From assembly GCA_003427395.1 (NCBI GenBank), contig BFEA01000417.1:1434497-1462657 (forward strand): DNA of 28,161 nt, given 5' to 3'. Below are positions 20,040 to 28,161 of the stretch, piece by piece. The position numbers were made by a program, and so were the translations under genes. The notes under the pieces were generated by a model. The model was not told the origin of the DNA and ran no database searches. It worked only from the letters and a program-made list of their open reading frames with translations. This DNA comes from Chara braunii. Its lineage: Eukaryota; Streptophyta; Charophyceae; Charales; Characeae. Each line of letters begins with the position of its first letter. Positions within the stretch are counted from its first letter, which is position 1.

Positions 20040-21354
20040 CGGAGAGTCACGAAGCGGGCGCAGGACTATCGTTGGCAGGGACCGACGTTACAAAAACGAA
20101 AAGTCAATGATGGCGGAGGGACTAGCTGGTTGACGGTTCCGCACCCTTTCGCTAGGGTTGATTGGACACAAGCCGCTCATGAAGAGGATGCGGTCCATTT
20201 CGCGGTCAAGTACACGAAAAAAGCCATCGAAAAAAATGGATGGTACTGGTCGGGAATTCGGGAAGATGTGAAATACATCGTCCAGAATTGCCCGGCCTGC
20301 GCGGCGGACAAGGCACCAGTACAGATGCCTCGAACGATGGTGCCTACTCGTGTAGAGCGCCCCTTTCAAAGGGTTAACATCGACACGACGAATATCAACG
20401 TTCCGAGAGGTCCCATCGATCAGGGAGAGCTCAATGTTCTTTTAGTGGTCGTGGATCATTTTTCGAAATGGATCGAGGCGTACCCTATGACCAGCCGGAA
20501 TCCACAGGAGGTAGCCTACTACGTAAACCAATTTTTGTGCATGCATCTAGACGTAGAAGAGGTACACATGGACAATGGGTCGGAATTTCAAGGCGAAGTA
20601 GAACGTCACCTAGTCAGGGCGGACGTTAAGATTATCTACTCGCCGCGGCATTGACCTCAAGCCAATGACCTGGTAGAGAATGCCAACCGACTGATTAAGA
20701 CCGCTCTTAGATGGAATATCACTGCGGGAGATACCCGACCCTGGCCTGTCATTGTCGACCACATTTTGGCCGTCTATCGGGCTACCCCACAGTACTGGGG
20801 CGTCCCCCTTCCAACTGGGAACCAATAGTGTCCCTCGGGTGCAGTTGTCTGTCCCCCTTGGTAGGTACGAAAGTTAGAGCAACACGGGCCCAACACAGAG
20901 ATAAGGCCCGCCACTACATGGACTATCCCCCGTTAGCTCGCCGACGACAGCGGGCCGTAGATCGGACGCATCAACGGCAGATCCGCGATTATGAGAACCG
21001 ACGTCCGCGGGACCACTCCCTCGCTATAAAATTGGGGACTTGGTGCTGGTACGGAAATCCGCGCGCTCCTCCAAGATCCACCTGCGCTACACAGGCATTT
21101 ACGAGGTAACGGAACTTAGCGCATAGGGACAGCACTTCGTGAAGCTGATTCCCCGTCACAACTCCCAGGCCCGACCGCTGACACGGCACGCTGCCGCGCT
21201 CCGTCCCTTCCAGCCATCGCTAGGCCCCATACGGACCCCCGCTCCTCCGAGATCATCCTCTCCTTCTTCGTCTTCCTCCTCTTACCGATCTGCTTCGTCC
21301 ATTGGTGCTGAGAGTTTCAGGGAGCAGGATGAACCATCGCCAATCGGAGCATGA
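20040..21354 (+). pseudogene. Ty3/gypsy integrase with GPY/F-like tail
   Basis: It continues the PHD frame after the TAG. It has an HHCC finger (AAHEEDAVHF ... NCPACAADK), then the catalytic core VNIDTTNI (Asp), VHMDNGSEF (Asp) and PQANDLVENANR (Glu), with a TGA at 20652-20654 inside the last block. After about 20826 the frame changes. The C-terminal KIGDLVLVRK ... LRYTGIYEV module (GPY/F-like) is in another frame, crossing a TAG at 21124-21126 and ending in a Pro/Ser-rich stretch at 21354. It would insert the cDNA into chromatin. No chromodomain is seen. Confidence 0.87.
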
Positions 21355-21877
21355 GCCCCTCGAGCATTTCTAGACGCCGCTTGCAGATCGCTTGTTGCGG
21401 CATCAGTTCAATGAGGAAAGGCAGTTGCGGTACGACATTCAGCAGGTGAACGTGCCAGCACCTGGGGTTGCTGATCTGGCGGCGTACTCGTTACTTTGCG
21501 ATCGGCTGACGTATGCGGGGGTGTACGTGGACGTGACGCAGTTGCCTGGGCGGGAGACGACTCGAGTGTTCATTGAGTTCCGCGCGCTCCAAGTGGCACC
21601 CAACTTTGTGCATAGCGTCGCCACCTTTATCGGCGACTTGACGATCATGCCACCGCCGAGTCGGGAGCGGGCGCGAAGTTTTGTGCGCGAGTACGCGGTG
21701 CAAGCGGCCAGATCGGTGGCCAGAGTGCAAGGACGGGGGGGACATCGATTCACAGCCCACGAAACGCTGGTGCGCAGGGCAGAGGACGGACCGATCGCGT
21801 TGGTGCCCCAGCTCCCCGCGCTTCTTCCTCCCGCTGCCCCTCTCAACTTCCAAGCTCTTCTCCCTGCCCCGTACTAA
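21329..21877 (+). pseudogene. Accessory ORF A (post-integrase)
   Basis: The ATG at 21329 overlaps the end of pol by 26 bases. The frame runs to the TAA at 21875-21877, interrupted by TAG 21371-21373 near its start. About 180 residues: an N-terminal helix-like stretch, a beta-rich segment (AGVYVDV, then RVFIEF), a Pro/Ser turn (MPPPSRE) and a helix (REYAVQAARSV), ending in an Ala/Leu/Pro tail. No signal peptide or membrane segment, so not an envelope protein. I do not recognise the family. Similar patterns occur in ORFs B and C. Confidence 0.55.
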
Positions 21878-22465
21878 ATGCCTCTCTTCTTCTCTAACAC
21901 CACTTTCCCCTATCAACTCACGGAGGGCCCTTATCCTATGCGCGAGTTCTCAAAGTATCTAGTGGAGCTAACTGGCGTGGAAACGCTGCCCTTCGCAGAC
22001 GAAGACGCGTGGGAGTTGCACCGTGCGCTGTACAAGTCGGTGGCGTTGGGGATGTTTCGATTCTTCATGGATCACGAAGACCACTGCATCGGGGAGCACT
22101 TCGTCGTCTACTACGTCATCACATGGCCCAAGCCGGCGCAGAAGGAGGGGACGGTGACATTGTACCCATTCGCCCAGCTCCAGACGGTCGATCCGGGATT
22201 GTTGGAGCTCATACATCTTGAGCTCCTCTCCATTGCGCAAGTGATCGCGAGCGAGGAAGAGGAGATCCAGCCACGATTGCGGACGGCGACGGCCCCGCGG
22301 AGAACGTACAACGCGGTCGTCATCTCGGATTACATTGCGCAGCGCGCGGAGAGGTTGGAGGACTTCCTGGAGGAAAAACCGTTGCGGCCTCCCTCGTCGT
22401 ATCCCCGACCGGTGCCACCCAAGGCCCCCAAGAAGACGCCGAAGAGGAAGAGACACCACCCGTAG
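21878..22465 (+). CDS. Accessory ORF B (post-integrase)
   Basis: The ATG directly follows the TAA of ORF A in the same frame (TAAATG), 195 codons ending in TAG 22463-22465. The frame stays open past the TAG to 22864 as a Pro/Ala/Arg-rich stretch, so it may once have been longer. The core has DEDAW-x-LHRALY, a beta-rich FRFFMD / FVVYYVI segment, a TVTLYPF strand and a long helix (LLELIHLELLSIAQVI). The tail is strongly basic (PKAPKKTPKRKRHH), resembling a nuclear localisation or nucleic-acid-binding tail. No family recognised. Confidence 0.6.
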   Translation: MPLFFSNTTFPYQLTEGPYPMREFSKYLVELTGVETLPFADEDAWELHRALYKSVALGMFRFFMDHEDHCIGEHFVVYYVITWPKPAQKEGTVTLYPFAQLQTVDPGLLELIHLELLSIAQVIASEEEEIQPRLRTATAPRRTYNAVVISDYIAQRAERLEDFLEEKPLRPPSSYPRPVPPKAPKKTPKRKRHHP

Positions 22466-22622
22466 CCAGGAGCGCAAGGCAGCAGAATCGGTGGCGGCGA
22501 GGAGGTCATTCAGCCCGCCCGTACGCGGAATCTTGACCCCGCGCCTGGGAGTGCGGCGACGCTAGTTAAGGCGACTGCCTTGCCATCGTCGCCCTTCCCG
22601 CGCGTGCCCGATCTCAATCTTG

Positions 22623-23255
22623 ATGGAGCCGGGCCATCAGCAGCAGCAGCAGCCAGAGGAGGAAGCCGAATGGGAATACCGGATCCCATATCTAGACCCC
22701 GTGTCCTCGCGAGACCTCTCCGCTCCCGCCAGCCACCCCGGGGTGCCCCGATCATTGACATTAGCAGTTTCTCCGAGCCGGACGGTTCATCCGACAGAGG
22801 TGGATTTCATGGTGGAGCCCACCACCATCAGGCTCGAGGCCATCGCGGGGGCGCCGCGCCCTGATCCGGCGTGGGAGCCATATCTGACACCCCTTTTTCA
22901 AGGGTGTATTGTGGCGCGACTGGCTGGGATACTCATCTACGAGATTGGGCAGCGTCCCAATGCGATGTACCACTTCCTTGTCTTCGCGGCGCAGAAGCGG
23001 GAGCAGCGGCCTTACACCGAGACTCATGTGGTGATGACGGGTCCAGGGCCCCGATCGGTGCGCAAGCGGGTGGTGCGAGCGATGGCGGATCTGGCCCCAC
23101 GTGTCCTGTCTCATGTGCCGGGGGCCTTCCTCTATCCCTCGTTCGTCCAGTACCACTTCCAGGAGGAAGATGCCCCCACGACTCCCGTGACAATGACCGC
23201 TTTTCTTCCACCTATTCCGCCCCCTCTCAATCCCGACATCGATCACTTCCTCTGA
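22623..23255 (+). CDS. Accessory ORF C (post-integrase)
   Basis: 210 codons from the ATG at 22623. The N-terminus is Gln/Glu-rich (QQQQQPEEEAEWEY). Then comes a core with PDPAWEPYL, AGILIYEI, YHFLVFAA, a THVVMTGPGPRSVRK turn and a helix ending near LAPRVL, and a Pro-rich C-terminus. From 22623 to about 22860 the frame continuing from ORF B is also open and Ser/Asp-rich there, so the true N-terminus may come from that frame by an indel. No family recognised. It shares its pattern with ORFs A and B. Confidence 0.55.
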   Translation: MEPGHQQQQQPEEEAEWEYRIPYLDPVSSRDLSAPASHPGVPRSLTLAVSPSRTVHPTEVDFMVEPTTIRLEAIAGAPRPDPAWEPYLTPLFQGCIVARLAGILIYEIGQRPNAMYHFLVFAAQKREQRPYTETHVVMTGPGPRSVRKRVVRAMADLAPRVLSHVPGAFLYPSFVQYHFQEEDAPTTPVTMTAFLPPIPPPLNPDIDHFL

Positions 23256-23357
23256 TCACCCTCGTCTACCTCTCCCCGCTTCTTTCCTTCTCCTTCTCTT
23301 CAGCATCTTCTTCTCCTATGCCCAAAGTTCGCGCGTCGAGACGCGCTGTGTATCCCC

Positions 23358-23530
23358 GACGATGAAGGGGCCGCCCGATCGGATGTATACTATGGGCCAG
23401 CTGACGATGAAGGGGCCGTCCGATCGGATGTATACTATGGGAGGAGGCGATGGAGGATGCAAGATGCATCTACGTAGATTAGGAAGATGATCGGGCCAGC
23501 TGACGATGAAGAGGCCACCCGATCATCTAA
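23358..23530 (+). repeat. 45-bp tandem repeat with purine tract
   Basis: Copies begin at 23358, 23403 and 23502 (the third after a 54-bp interruption). Each starts GACGATGAAGGGGCC or a variant and continues CGATCGGATGTATACTATGGG. The GATGAAGGGG tract is purine-rich and may be a relative of the polypurine tract that primes plus-strand synthesis, but it is not next to the LTR. Confidence 0.75.
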
Positions 23531-23592
23531 GACATGATGACCTCAGCAGTCGGGAGACTGCTAATTTTTCGGAACCCCCTGCGTATCACAAA

Positions 23593-23828
23593 TGTGATAA
23601 GCTTATACCCGTACCGCGCGGCTTCCCATATCCCTGAGGAAAAATCCCTCGGAAGCCCCGAGGCACGGATGCAGACAAACAGGGGTTTTTTCTTTCTTTT
23701 TGCTTTTGTTTTCTTTTTGAAACGGCTTTTTCATTTTTGGTTAATAACTCCCGCGCGGGCGAATAGCGGCCGCGGTATGAAAACCAAGAAACGGTTTCGG
23801 GGGGGACTTTTTGAATTTTTGCGCGCGC
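23593..23828 (+). repeat. 3' LTR, first 236 bp
   Basis: Matches 12858-13093 without gaps over its full length with nine substitutions, about 96% identity. The remainder, matching 13094-15152, is absent from the window. Just upstream TATCACA (23584-23590) mirrors TGTGATA (23593-23599). No clear polypurine tract precedes it. Confidence 0.85.
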
Positions 23829-24017
23829 TGTCGCGCCCCCACTGCTTCAAGGGTCCGGTGAGATGTCCTTCCCCGGACCGAGCTCAGTGGGTTGGAGGAC
23901 TGGCAGACTGTCACGCAGGAATTTTTGTTAGGTATAAAAATAGAGGTGTATTCTGAGGCAGTCACACTTTGTCATACAACCAAGTAGTCAGGGTTATCCC
24001 TCCTGCCAGCGGCGACA
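23829..24017. mobile_element. Possible small LTR of a nested element
   Basis: It begins TGTCGCGCCCCC exactly where LTR homology stops, and could end at CGGCGACA (24017), an imperfect mirror of the start. Length 189 bp, with TATAAAAATAGAGG at about 23935-23948 as a TATA box if read on the plus strand. No target-site duplication, PBS or polypurine tract was found, so the orientation and the call are provisional. Confidence 0.35.
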
Positions 24018-24350
24018 CGACTTAGAGTGAGGCGTTCGGGTTTATCGCCTGCACCTGACCCCGTACAAAGGATACACCCAATGTCACCGGAGTCCCTATC
24101 ATTCAGAAGTCCTTCAAGCTGCCTTGAGTGTAATCTGTATAAAAAAAGGAGGAAAATAACAAACATGCATCATAGAGTAATTGATACTGACAAAATGAGA
24201 AGACCATAAACCAGACTCTGCAAGAGTATGACCAGAGATACGAGACTGAAGAGTAGTACACAGTGCATGCAGGGAACAGTCATCGGAGGGCTGCAATCAC
24301 TAATAAATAATAATGTCGTAATACATCATAGTGACTGAAAAGAGAGAACC
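24018..24350. other. Unassigned spacer
   Basis: A/T-rich non-coding sequence between the putative small LTR and the minus-strand coding remnant. I see no gene. Confidence 0.4.
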
Positions 24351-24824
24351 TCAATCAATGATAATAAGCGGTACCCCCTCGTGAGTGAGTGCTGCCGTCT
24401 GGGACTCCATTTCTGGCGCCTCATCATTCAGAACCCGTGTGGCTATAGACTCCGGAACCACATAGCTGATATCGGGATGCGCGGCTGGATCAATCTCGCA
24501 GATATAGGCCATGCATCTAGCCATCTCCTCGTCTGCGACGCTCCTGAGATAAAGCTCCTCCGCAAGAATGATATCGCCTGTAGCTCCAATCAATATCTCA
24601 ATCCTCCCTCTCCCCCCAGAGTAGATGTAGGATACCTCGAGGAAATGATCTCCGTAGAGTGGCTTTCGATAAGCCTGCATAGCAAAGTCTGTCCCAACCA
24701 AATGACTATAGCCATCTCCGAGATATGGGACCGGACCCTCCCCTCTTGGGGGACCAATAACTGTCTCAGACCTAGGGTTGTCTGACATGTCGGAGTCAAT
24801 CACCCTCAAGAAGATACTGTGCAA
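24351..24824 (-). pseudogene. Unrecognised coding remnant, 3' part
   Basis: 157 codons on the minus strand with convincing amino-acid composition (alternating hydrophobic strands such as RIEILIG, acidic loops, EELYLRSVADEEMA). It is in the same frame as the two open stretches upstream (24906-25469), which suggests one gene. I cannot assign a family. There is no signal peptide or transmembrane segment. It could belong to a large transposon nested in the LTR or to a decayed host gene. Confidence 0.4.
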
Positions 24825-24905
24825 GAAGATATGCGATCCTCCTCAATGTCGCTCTCCTCCGTCGCCGCTCACCGGTCTCCAGCGCTCCTGTCACTGTCCA
24901 CAAAC

Positions 24906-25469
24906 TCAGCCTCTATGAGTGTCCCATTCGAAATAGTCGCCCAGATCAATGCCACTCGCAGAGCAGGGATCCAAGTCCGACTCATCTGTCTCTGATCTCT
25001 GGACGCATGTAGTGATTGGGACCGCGGATCTGGCTCTCTCTCTCCTAATCCGGTCGTCCTTCCGCCTCTTGTCCTTGCTGCGAGACTCACTAAGGGGCAT
25101 GGGGTTGCATCCATCAAAATCGAAGAGCACGCCCCCAGGTGTTGAAGGTACGCGAGGGAACATCACATGTAGCTAGTTGTCCCTCCAATAGCTCTCCCTG
25201 CGAAATATGTAATCGACAATCCTGTCGTATGTGGTGCCCTTCACCCCCGTCTCTGCCCCCTTCACCAAGTAGGTGATCACGAGCGTGTGTCTCGAGGTCG
25301 AGGACTCATTGGCCCTGATAGTGAAACTCTGATGTCCCACATGTCTGTAGCAGAACCTCTCAATCAATCTACCCCACTTAGGGGTAGTCTCACGACGACG
25401 GGCCAGCTTGGACAGAAGGTGCACTCTCACTAATGCAAATACTCCCTCCAAGACCTGGCCAGATAGCAA
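24906..25469 (-). pseudogene. Unrecognised coding remnant, 5' part
   Basis: Two open stretches in one frame split by TAG 25173-25175. The upstream one (25469-25176) has the KWGRLIERFCYRHVGHQSF and VITYLVKG segments. The downstream one has a basic cluster (SKDKRRKDDRIRRERAR) and an acidic tail (ETDESDLDP). It ends at TGA 24906-24908, after which another frame looks acidic and coding-like, so an indel or intron probably lies at 24830-24905. No ATG opens the frame. A splice-acceptor-like CTGGCCAG lies near 25463, so it may be an internal exon. Function unknown. Confidence 0.35.
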
Positions 25470-25489
25470 TCAGCAACTCAATGTGGAGG

Positions 25490-25790
25490 CCTGTCTGAAT
25501 GGCCTGACTGAACTGCAACTCGATATTGGGCCCGCCTGAATGGGCCCGCCTGAACAGCAACTCAATATAAAGCCCGCCTGAATGGGCCCGGCTGAACAGC
25601 AGCTATCTCAGAAGAAAGGGGCTTGCCTGAAGGGGCCTAGCTAAAAACTGCAATAATCTCGAGGAGTGGGCCTGCCTGAAGGGGCCCGGCTGAATAATCT
25701 CAAGTAGGCCCGCCTGAAGGGCCGGGCTGAACAACAACAATCTCAAATAGGCCCGCCTAAAGGGCCGACTAAACAGCAACTGATCAGTGG
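25490..25790. repeat. Minisatellite family 1 (GGCCCGCCTGAA)
   Basis: Irregular units of about 35-60 bp built on GGCCCGCCTGAA-x-GGGCC-x-GGCTGAA followed by an AT-rich CAGCAACTCAA-like spacer. GGCCC and GGGCC can pair within each unit. It lies just upstream of the coding remnant. 25791-25984 carries no obvious repeat. Confidence 0.75.
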
Positions 25791-25984
25791 AACATCTCAT
25801 GCACAGGGACCAGTCACAAATGCCGAATGTACTGGGGCTAGACTGAGCCAGATCATCTGTGCAGGGACTGAACTGCAAATGCCCTCCGTGCGAGGGAAAG
25901 TATCACGTGCATGAGGTGATGTTGATCTGCGAGGAAATAAATCAACGGGAGCGTGATGGCAAATCTTCCCAGCCAACAATCCTA

Positions 25985-26705
25985 TGCTCGAGCATACATG
26001 GGCTCGCACTCAAACGACAGTATCTAGCCTAGCCGCACATATATCCAGCGCAAGTGCACATGGGCGCACACTCAAATAACGATATTCAGCCTGGGCGCAC
26101 ATGGGCGCACACTCTAATAGCAATGGCCAGCTTGGGTACGCATAGGCGTGCACTCTAACTGCAATGCCGAGCTTGGGCGCGCATGGGAGCGCACTCTAAT
26201 TGCAATGCCAAGCTTGGGCGTACACGGGGGCGCACTCTAACTGCAATGCCAAGCTTGGGCGCGCATGGGCGCGCACTCTAACTGCAATGCCAAGCTTGGG
26301 CGCGCATGGGCGCACACTCTAACTGCAATGCCAAGCTTGGGCGTGCATGGGCGTGCACTCTAATTGTTATTCCAAGCTTGGGCGAGCACGGGCGCGCACT
26401 CTAACTACTATTCCAAGCTTGGGCGTGCACGGGCGCGCACTCTAACTGCTATTCCAAGCTTGGGCGTGCACAGACGCGCACTCTAACTGCTATTCCAAGC
26501 TTGGGTGCGCACGGGCGCGCACTCAAAATAGAAATATCAGGTCTGGGCGCGCACGGGCGCGCACTTAAAATTAATATCTGGTCTGGGCGCGTGCGGGCTC
26601 GCACTTAAAAATAATATCTGCTCTGGGCGCGCACTGGCGCACACTTAAATAATAAATCTGATCTGGGCGTGCACCGGCGCACACTTAAATAATAACAAGC
26701 TTGCG
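25985..26705. repeat. Minisatellite family 2 (41-bp unit)
   Basis: A tandem array with an exact 41-bp period between 26211 and about 26500 (AAGCTTGGGC at 26251 and 41-bp steps after), each unit having a duplicated GGGCGCGCA core and a CACTCTAACTGCAATGCC spacer. Units degenerate towards both ends. The period is not a multiple of three, so it is not coding. Confidence 0.92.
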
Positions 26706-26779
26706 TGCGCGTTTTAACAGCAATATCCCAAGTTCAAGCGGAGACTGACCATTATTACCGTTCTGAGCACGAGCATAGT

Positions 26780-27080
26780 TCGGCCAGACAATCCACAGTA
26801 CGGCGTTACCACAATCTACCACATTGGGTGGGAACACCAAACACAGTCCGCAGTCTACCACGTCACAGTCCACTGTTTACTATAGTCCAGCATTACCGCA
26901 TCGAGTGGGAACGATGAACACAATCCACAGTTTACCGCATCACAGTCCACTGCTTACTATGGTCCAGCATTACCTCATTGAGTGGGAATGCTGAACACAA
27001 TCCACAGTTTACTCCAGTCCAGCATTACCGCACGGTTTACTGCAGTCCAGCGTTACCAACAGTCCAACATCACAACCCTC
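26780..27080. repeat. Minisatellite family 3 (about 77-bp unit)
   Basis: Units beginning CACAGTCCACTG (26864 and 26941, 77 bp apart), followed by CCAGCATTACC, GAGTGGGAA and CACAATCCACAGTTTAC. Later units are truncated. AT-richer than its neighbours. Confidence 0.8.
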
Positions 27081-27124
27081 GGCGTGTGTGATCTCAAAAT
27101 ATCTCTCACTGTGCCCGGTATCTG

Positions 27125-27300
27125 ACGGCACCACTTAGCCCTCTCTTAGGGCCGATATCGGTCACATAATAAAATAAATAAAATAGCTTTTGTTATGACT
27201 AGCATTTCAGGGCTCCACTCAGCCTTCACATAGGGCCAGAGAACCGCCGCACAAAGCTAATGTGACCAGCCAAGCAAATAGCTGGTCACGTAAACAAAAT
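27125..27300. repeat. Two-copy GGCTCCACT...TAGGGCC repeat
   Basis: Related blocks near 27127 and 27210 (GGCxCCACTxAGCC ... TAGGGCC) separated by an AT-rich AAATAGCTTT stretch. AGCTGGTCA-type inverted repeats lie near 27266-27290 (GACCAGC ... GCTGGTC). Confidence 0.55.
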
Positions 27301-27309
27301 GATTAAAAT

Positions 27310-28010
27310 AGCTCTCAGATACGGTGCCCTCATGACACACAGTTGCGAATAACGCAAAGTTCATAAATGTCTCTCAATCATGGTGCGCACTTGGCGCATA
27401 GTTGTGAGTAGCTCAAAGTTCATAAATGATCCTCAATCAAGTGCTCACTCGTTGCACAGTTGCGAGTAGTACAATGTTCAGAAATAGCCCTCAGTCAAGT
27501 CCTCACTAGGCGCACAACACAATATTGAAAAACGACCCTTAGTCAAGTGCTCATTCGGCGCAAAGTTGCAAATAGCACAATATTCAGAAATAACCCTCAG
27601 TCAAGTGCGCACTCGGCGTACAGTTATGTATTAAATGATATTCAGAAAATAGTTTTCAATCAAGGTGCGCACTCAGCGCACAGTTATGAACGAAATGACC
27701 CTCAAGTATGGCCCAGTTGTATGGCACTCATGTATGGTGCGCATGTTGCGCACAGCTGCAAACTGCAAAATTGCCCAATATGGCCCTCAAGTATAGTGCG
27801 CACGCTGCACACAGTTACAAACTGTGGAGTGCTTCAGATATGGCTCTCAAGTATGGCCCTCAAGTATAGGGCGCACGCTGTGCACAGTTACAAACTGCGA
27901 AGTGCTCATGTATGGTGCGCATGCTGCGCACAGTTGTAAGTTGCGGAATGGCCCAATATGGCCCTCAAGTATAGTGCGCACGCTGCGCACAGTCGCAGAC
28001 TGCGAAATGC
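27310..28010. repeat. Minisatellite family 4 (about 59-bp unit)
   Basis: Units around GTGCGCACxCxGCGCACAGTT, then an AT-rich spacer and CCCTCAAGTATA or CCTCAGTCAAG. CAGTTA/CAGCTG anchors at 27753, 27812, 27885, 27931 and 27990 give 59, 73, 46 and 59 bp steps (the 73 includes a 14-bp internal duplication). TGCGCA is self-complementary, so each unit can fold. The Cys/His/Ser-rich open frame across it is an artefact. Confidence 0.88.
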
Positions 28011-28161
28011 ACAGCGTTGTCAAGCGGCCACAAGCAGTGCGCCGCCTGAGATCTGCAGTTTTGGGACTTAGGCTCAGGGACAAATCCGTGTTTTGATGGT
28101 AGTCCCGTATGACCAGGCAGCAAAAATTAGGGGAACTCAGGGCAGTCCTGATTTTGGGGGC
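28011..28161. other. Window end, nothing recognised
   Basis: Short unique sequence after the last repeat unit. No gene or motif seen. Confidence 0.5.

Larger units (their letters stand above)
12858..23828 (+). mobile_element. Ty3/gypsy LTR retrotransposon with extra 3' ORFs
   Basis: Order: LTR, primer-binding site, gag, (gap), protease, RT, RNase H, PHD-like finger, integrase, ORFs A-B-C, start of the 3' LTR. RT-RNase H before integrase is the Ty3/gypsy (Metaviridae) order. The two LTR starts (12858 and 23593) match without gaps over 236 bp with nine differences, mostly transitions. Several frameshifts and in-frame TAG/TGA stops show it is no longer autonomous. The 3' LTR is cut off at 23829. 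Confidence 0.88.

Noticed and set aside
21329-23255. Envelope gene of an endogenous-retrovirus-like element
   Set aside because: None of the three ORFs has a signal peptide, transmembrane helix, cleavage site or coiled coil.
25985-28010. CRISPR-like regular repeats
   Set aside because: Units are contiguous, whole-unit tandem repeats with diverged spacers of the same sequence, in a eukaryotic context with no cas genes; they are minisatellites.

Overview
The window is repeat-dense nuclear DNA from a eukaryote, most likely a streptophyte (land plant or charophyte alga; a Chara-like genome is a guess). The signs are a plant-type L1 LINE (zinc-knuckle ORF1, then an ORF2 with APE endonuclease, reverse transcriptase and zf-RVT), a Ty3/gypsy element with the initiator-Met primer-binding site usual in plants, SINE-like A-tailed elements, microsatellites, and an 870-base assembly gap. 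I find no convincing intact host gene, rRNA or tRNA.

Layout. 1-1150: (TCAA)n microsatellite, a GC-palindrome patch and unassigned flank. 1151-8483, minus strand: a nearly full-length LINE with poly(A) tail (1151-1194), ORF2 (6027 to 1717) and ORF1 (8158 to 5942). Both ORFs keep their frame over kilobases and are broken only by five in-frame TAG/TGA codons. 8484-11420: small retroelements. Three SINE-like copies share their 3' tail with the LINE (one has a 15-bp target-site duplication), and there is a tRNA-derived SINE, a U2-snRNA-like fragment, a 15-bp perfect hairpin and (GA)n/(GAAA)n tracts. 11614-12496: an ACGT-core motif cluster followed by a possible decayed ORF.

12858-23828, plus strand: a large Ty3/gypsy element. 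It has a candidate 2.3-kb 5' LTR with TATA box, a primer-binding site at 15159, gag, the gap, protease, RT, RNase H, a PHD-like zinc finger, integrase with a GPY/F-like tail, three extra ORFs (A, B, C) and the first 236 bp of a 3' LTR (about 96% identical to the 5' copy). The 3' LTR stops at a TGTCGCG... boundary, suggesting a nested insertion. 24351-25469 holds an unrecognised decayed minus-strand coding region. From 25490 to about 28010 several successive minisatellite families follow, each with a GC-rich inverted repeat in its unit.

How it works together: LINE ORF1 and ORF2 would form the RNP for target-primed reverse transcription, and the SINE-like copies that share its hairpin-bearing tail may have used the same machinery. 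The Ty3 element would replicate via gag-pol. Its PHD-like finger lies in the same frame as integrase and may have targeted chromatin. The three tandem post-pol ORFs look like diverged versions of one fold and are the best candidate for an undescribed system. Among 11 in-frame stops in the LINE and gypsy ORFs none is TAA, which fits C-to-T decay at CG and CHG sites.
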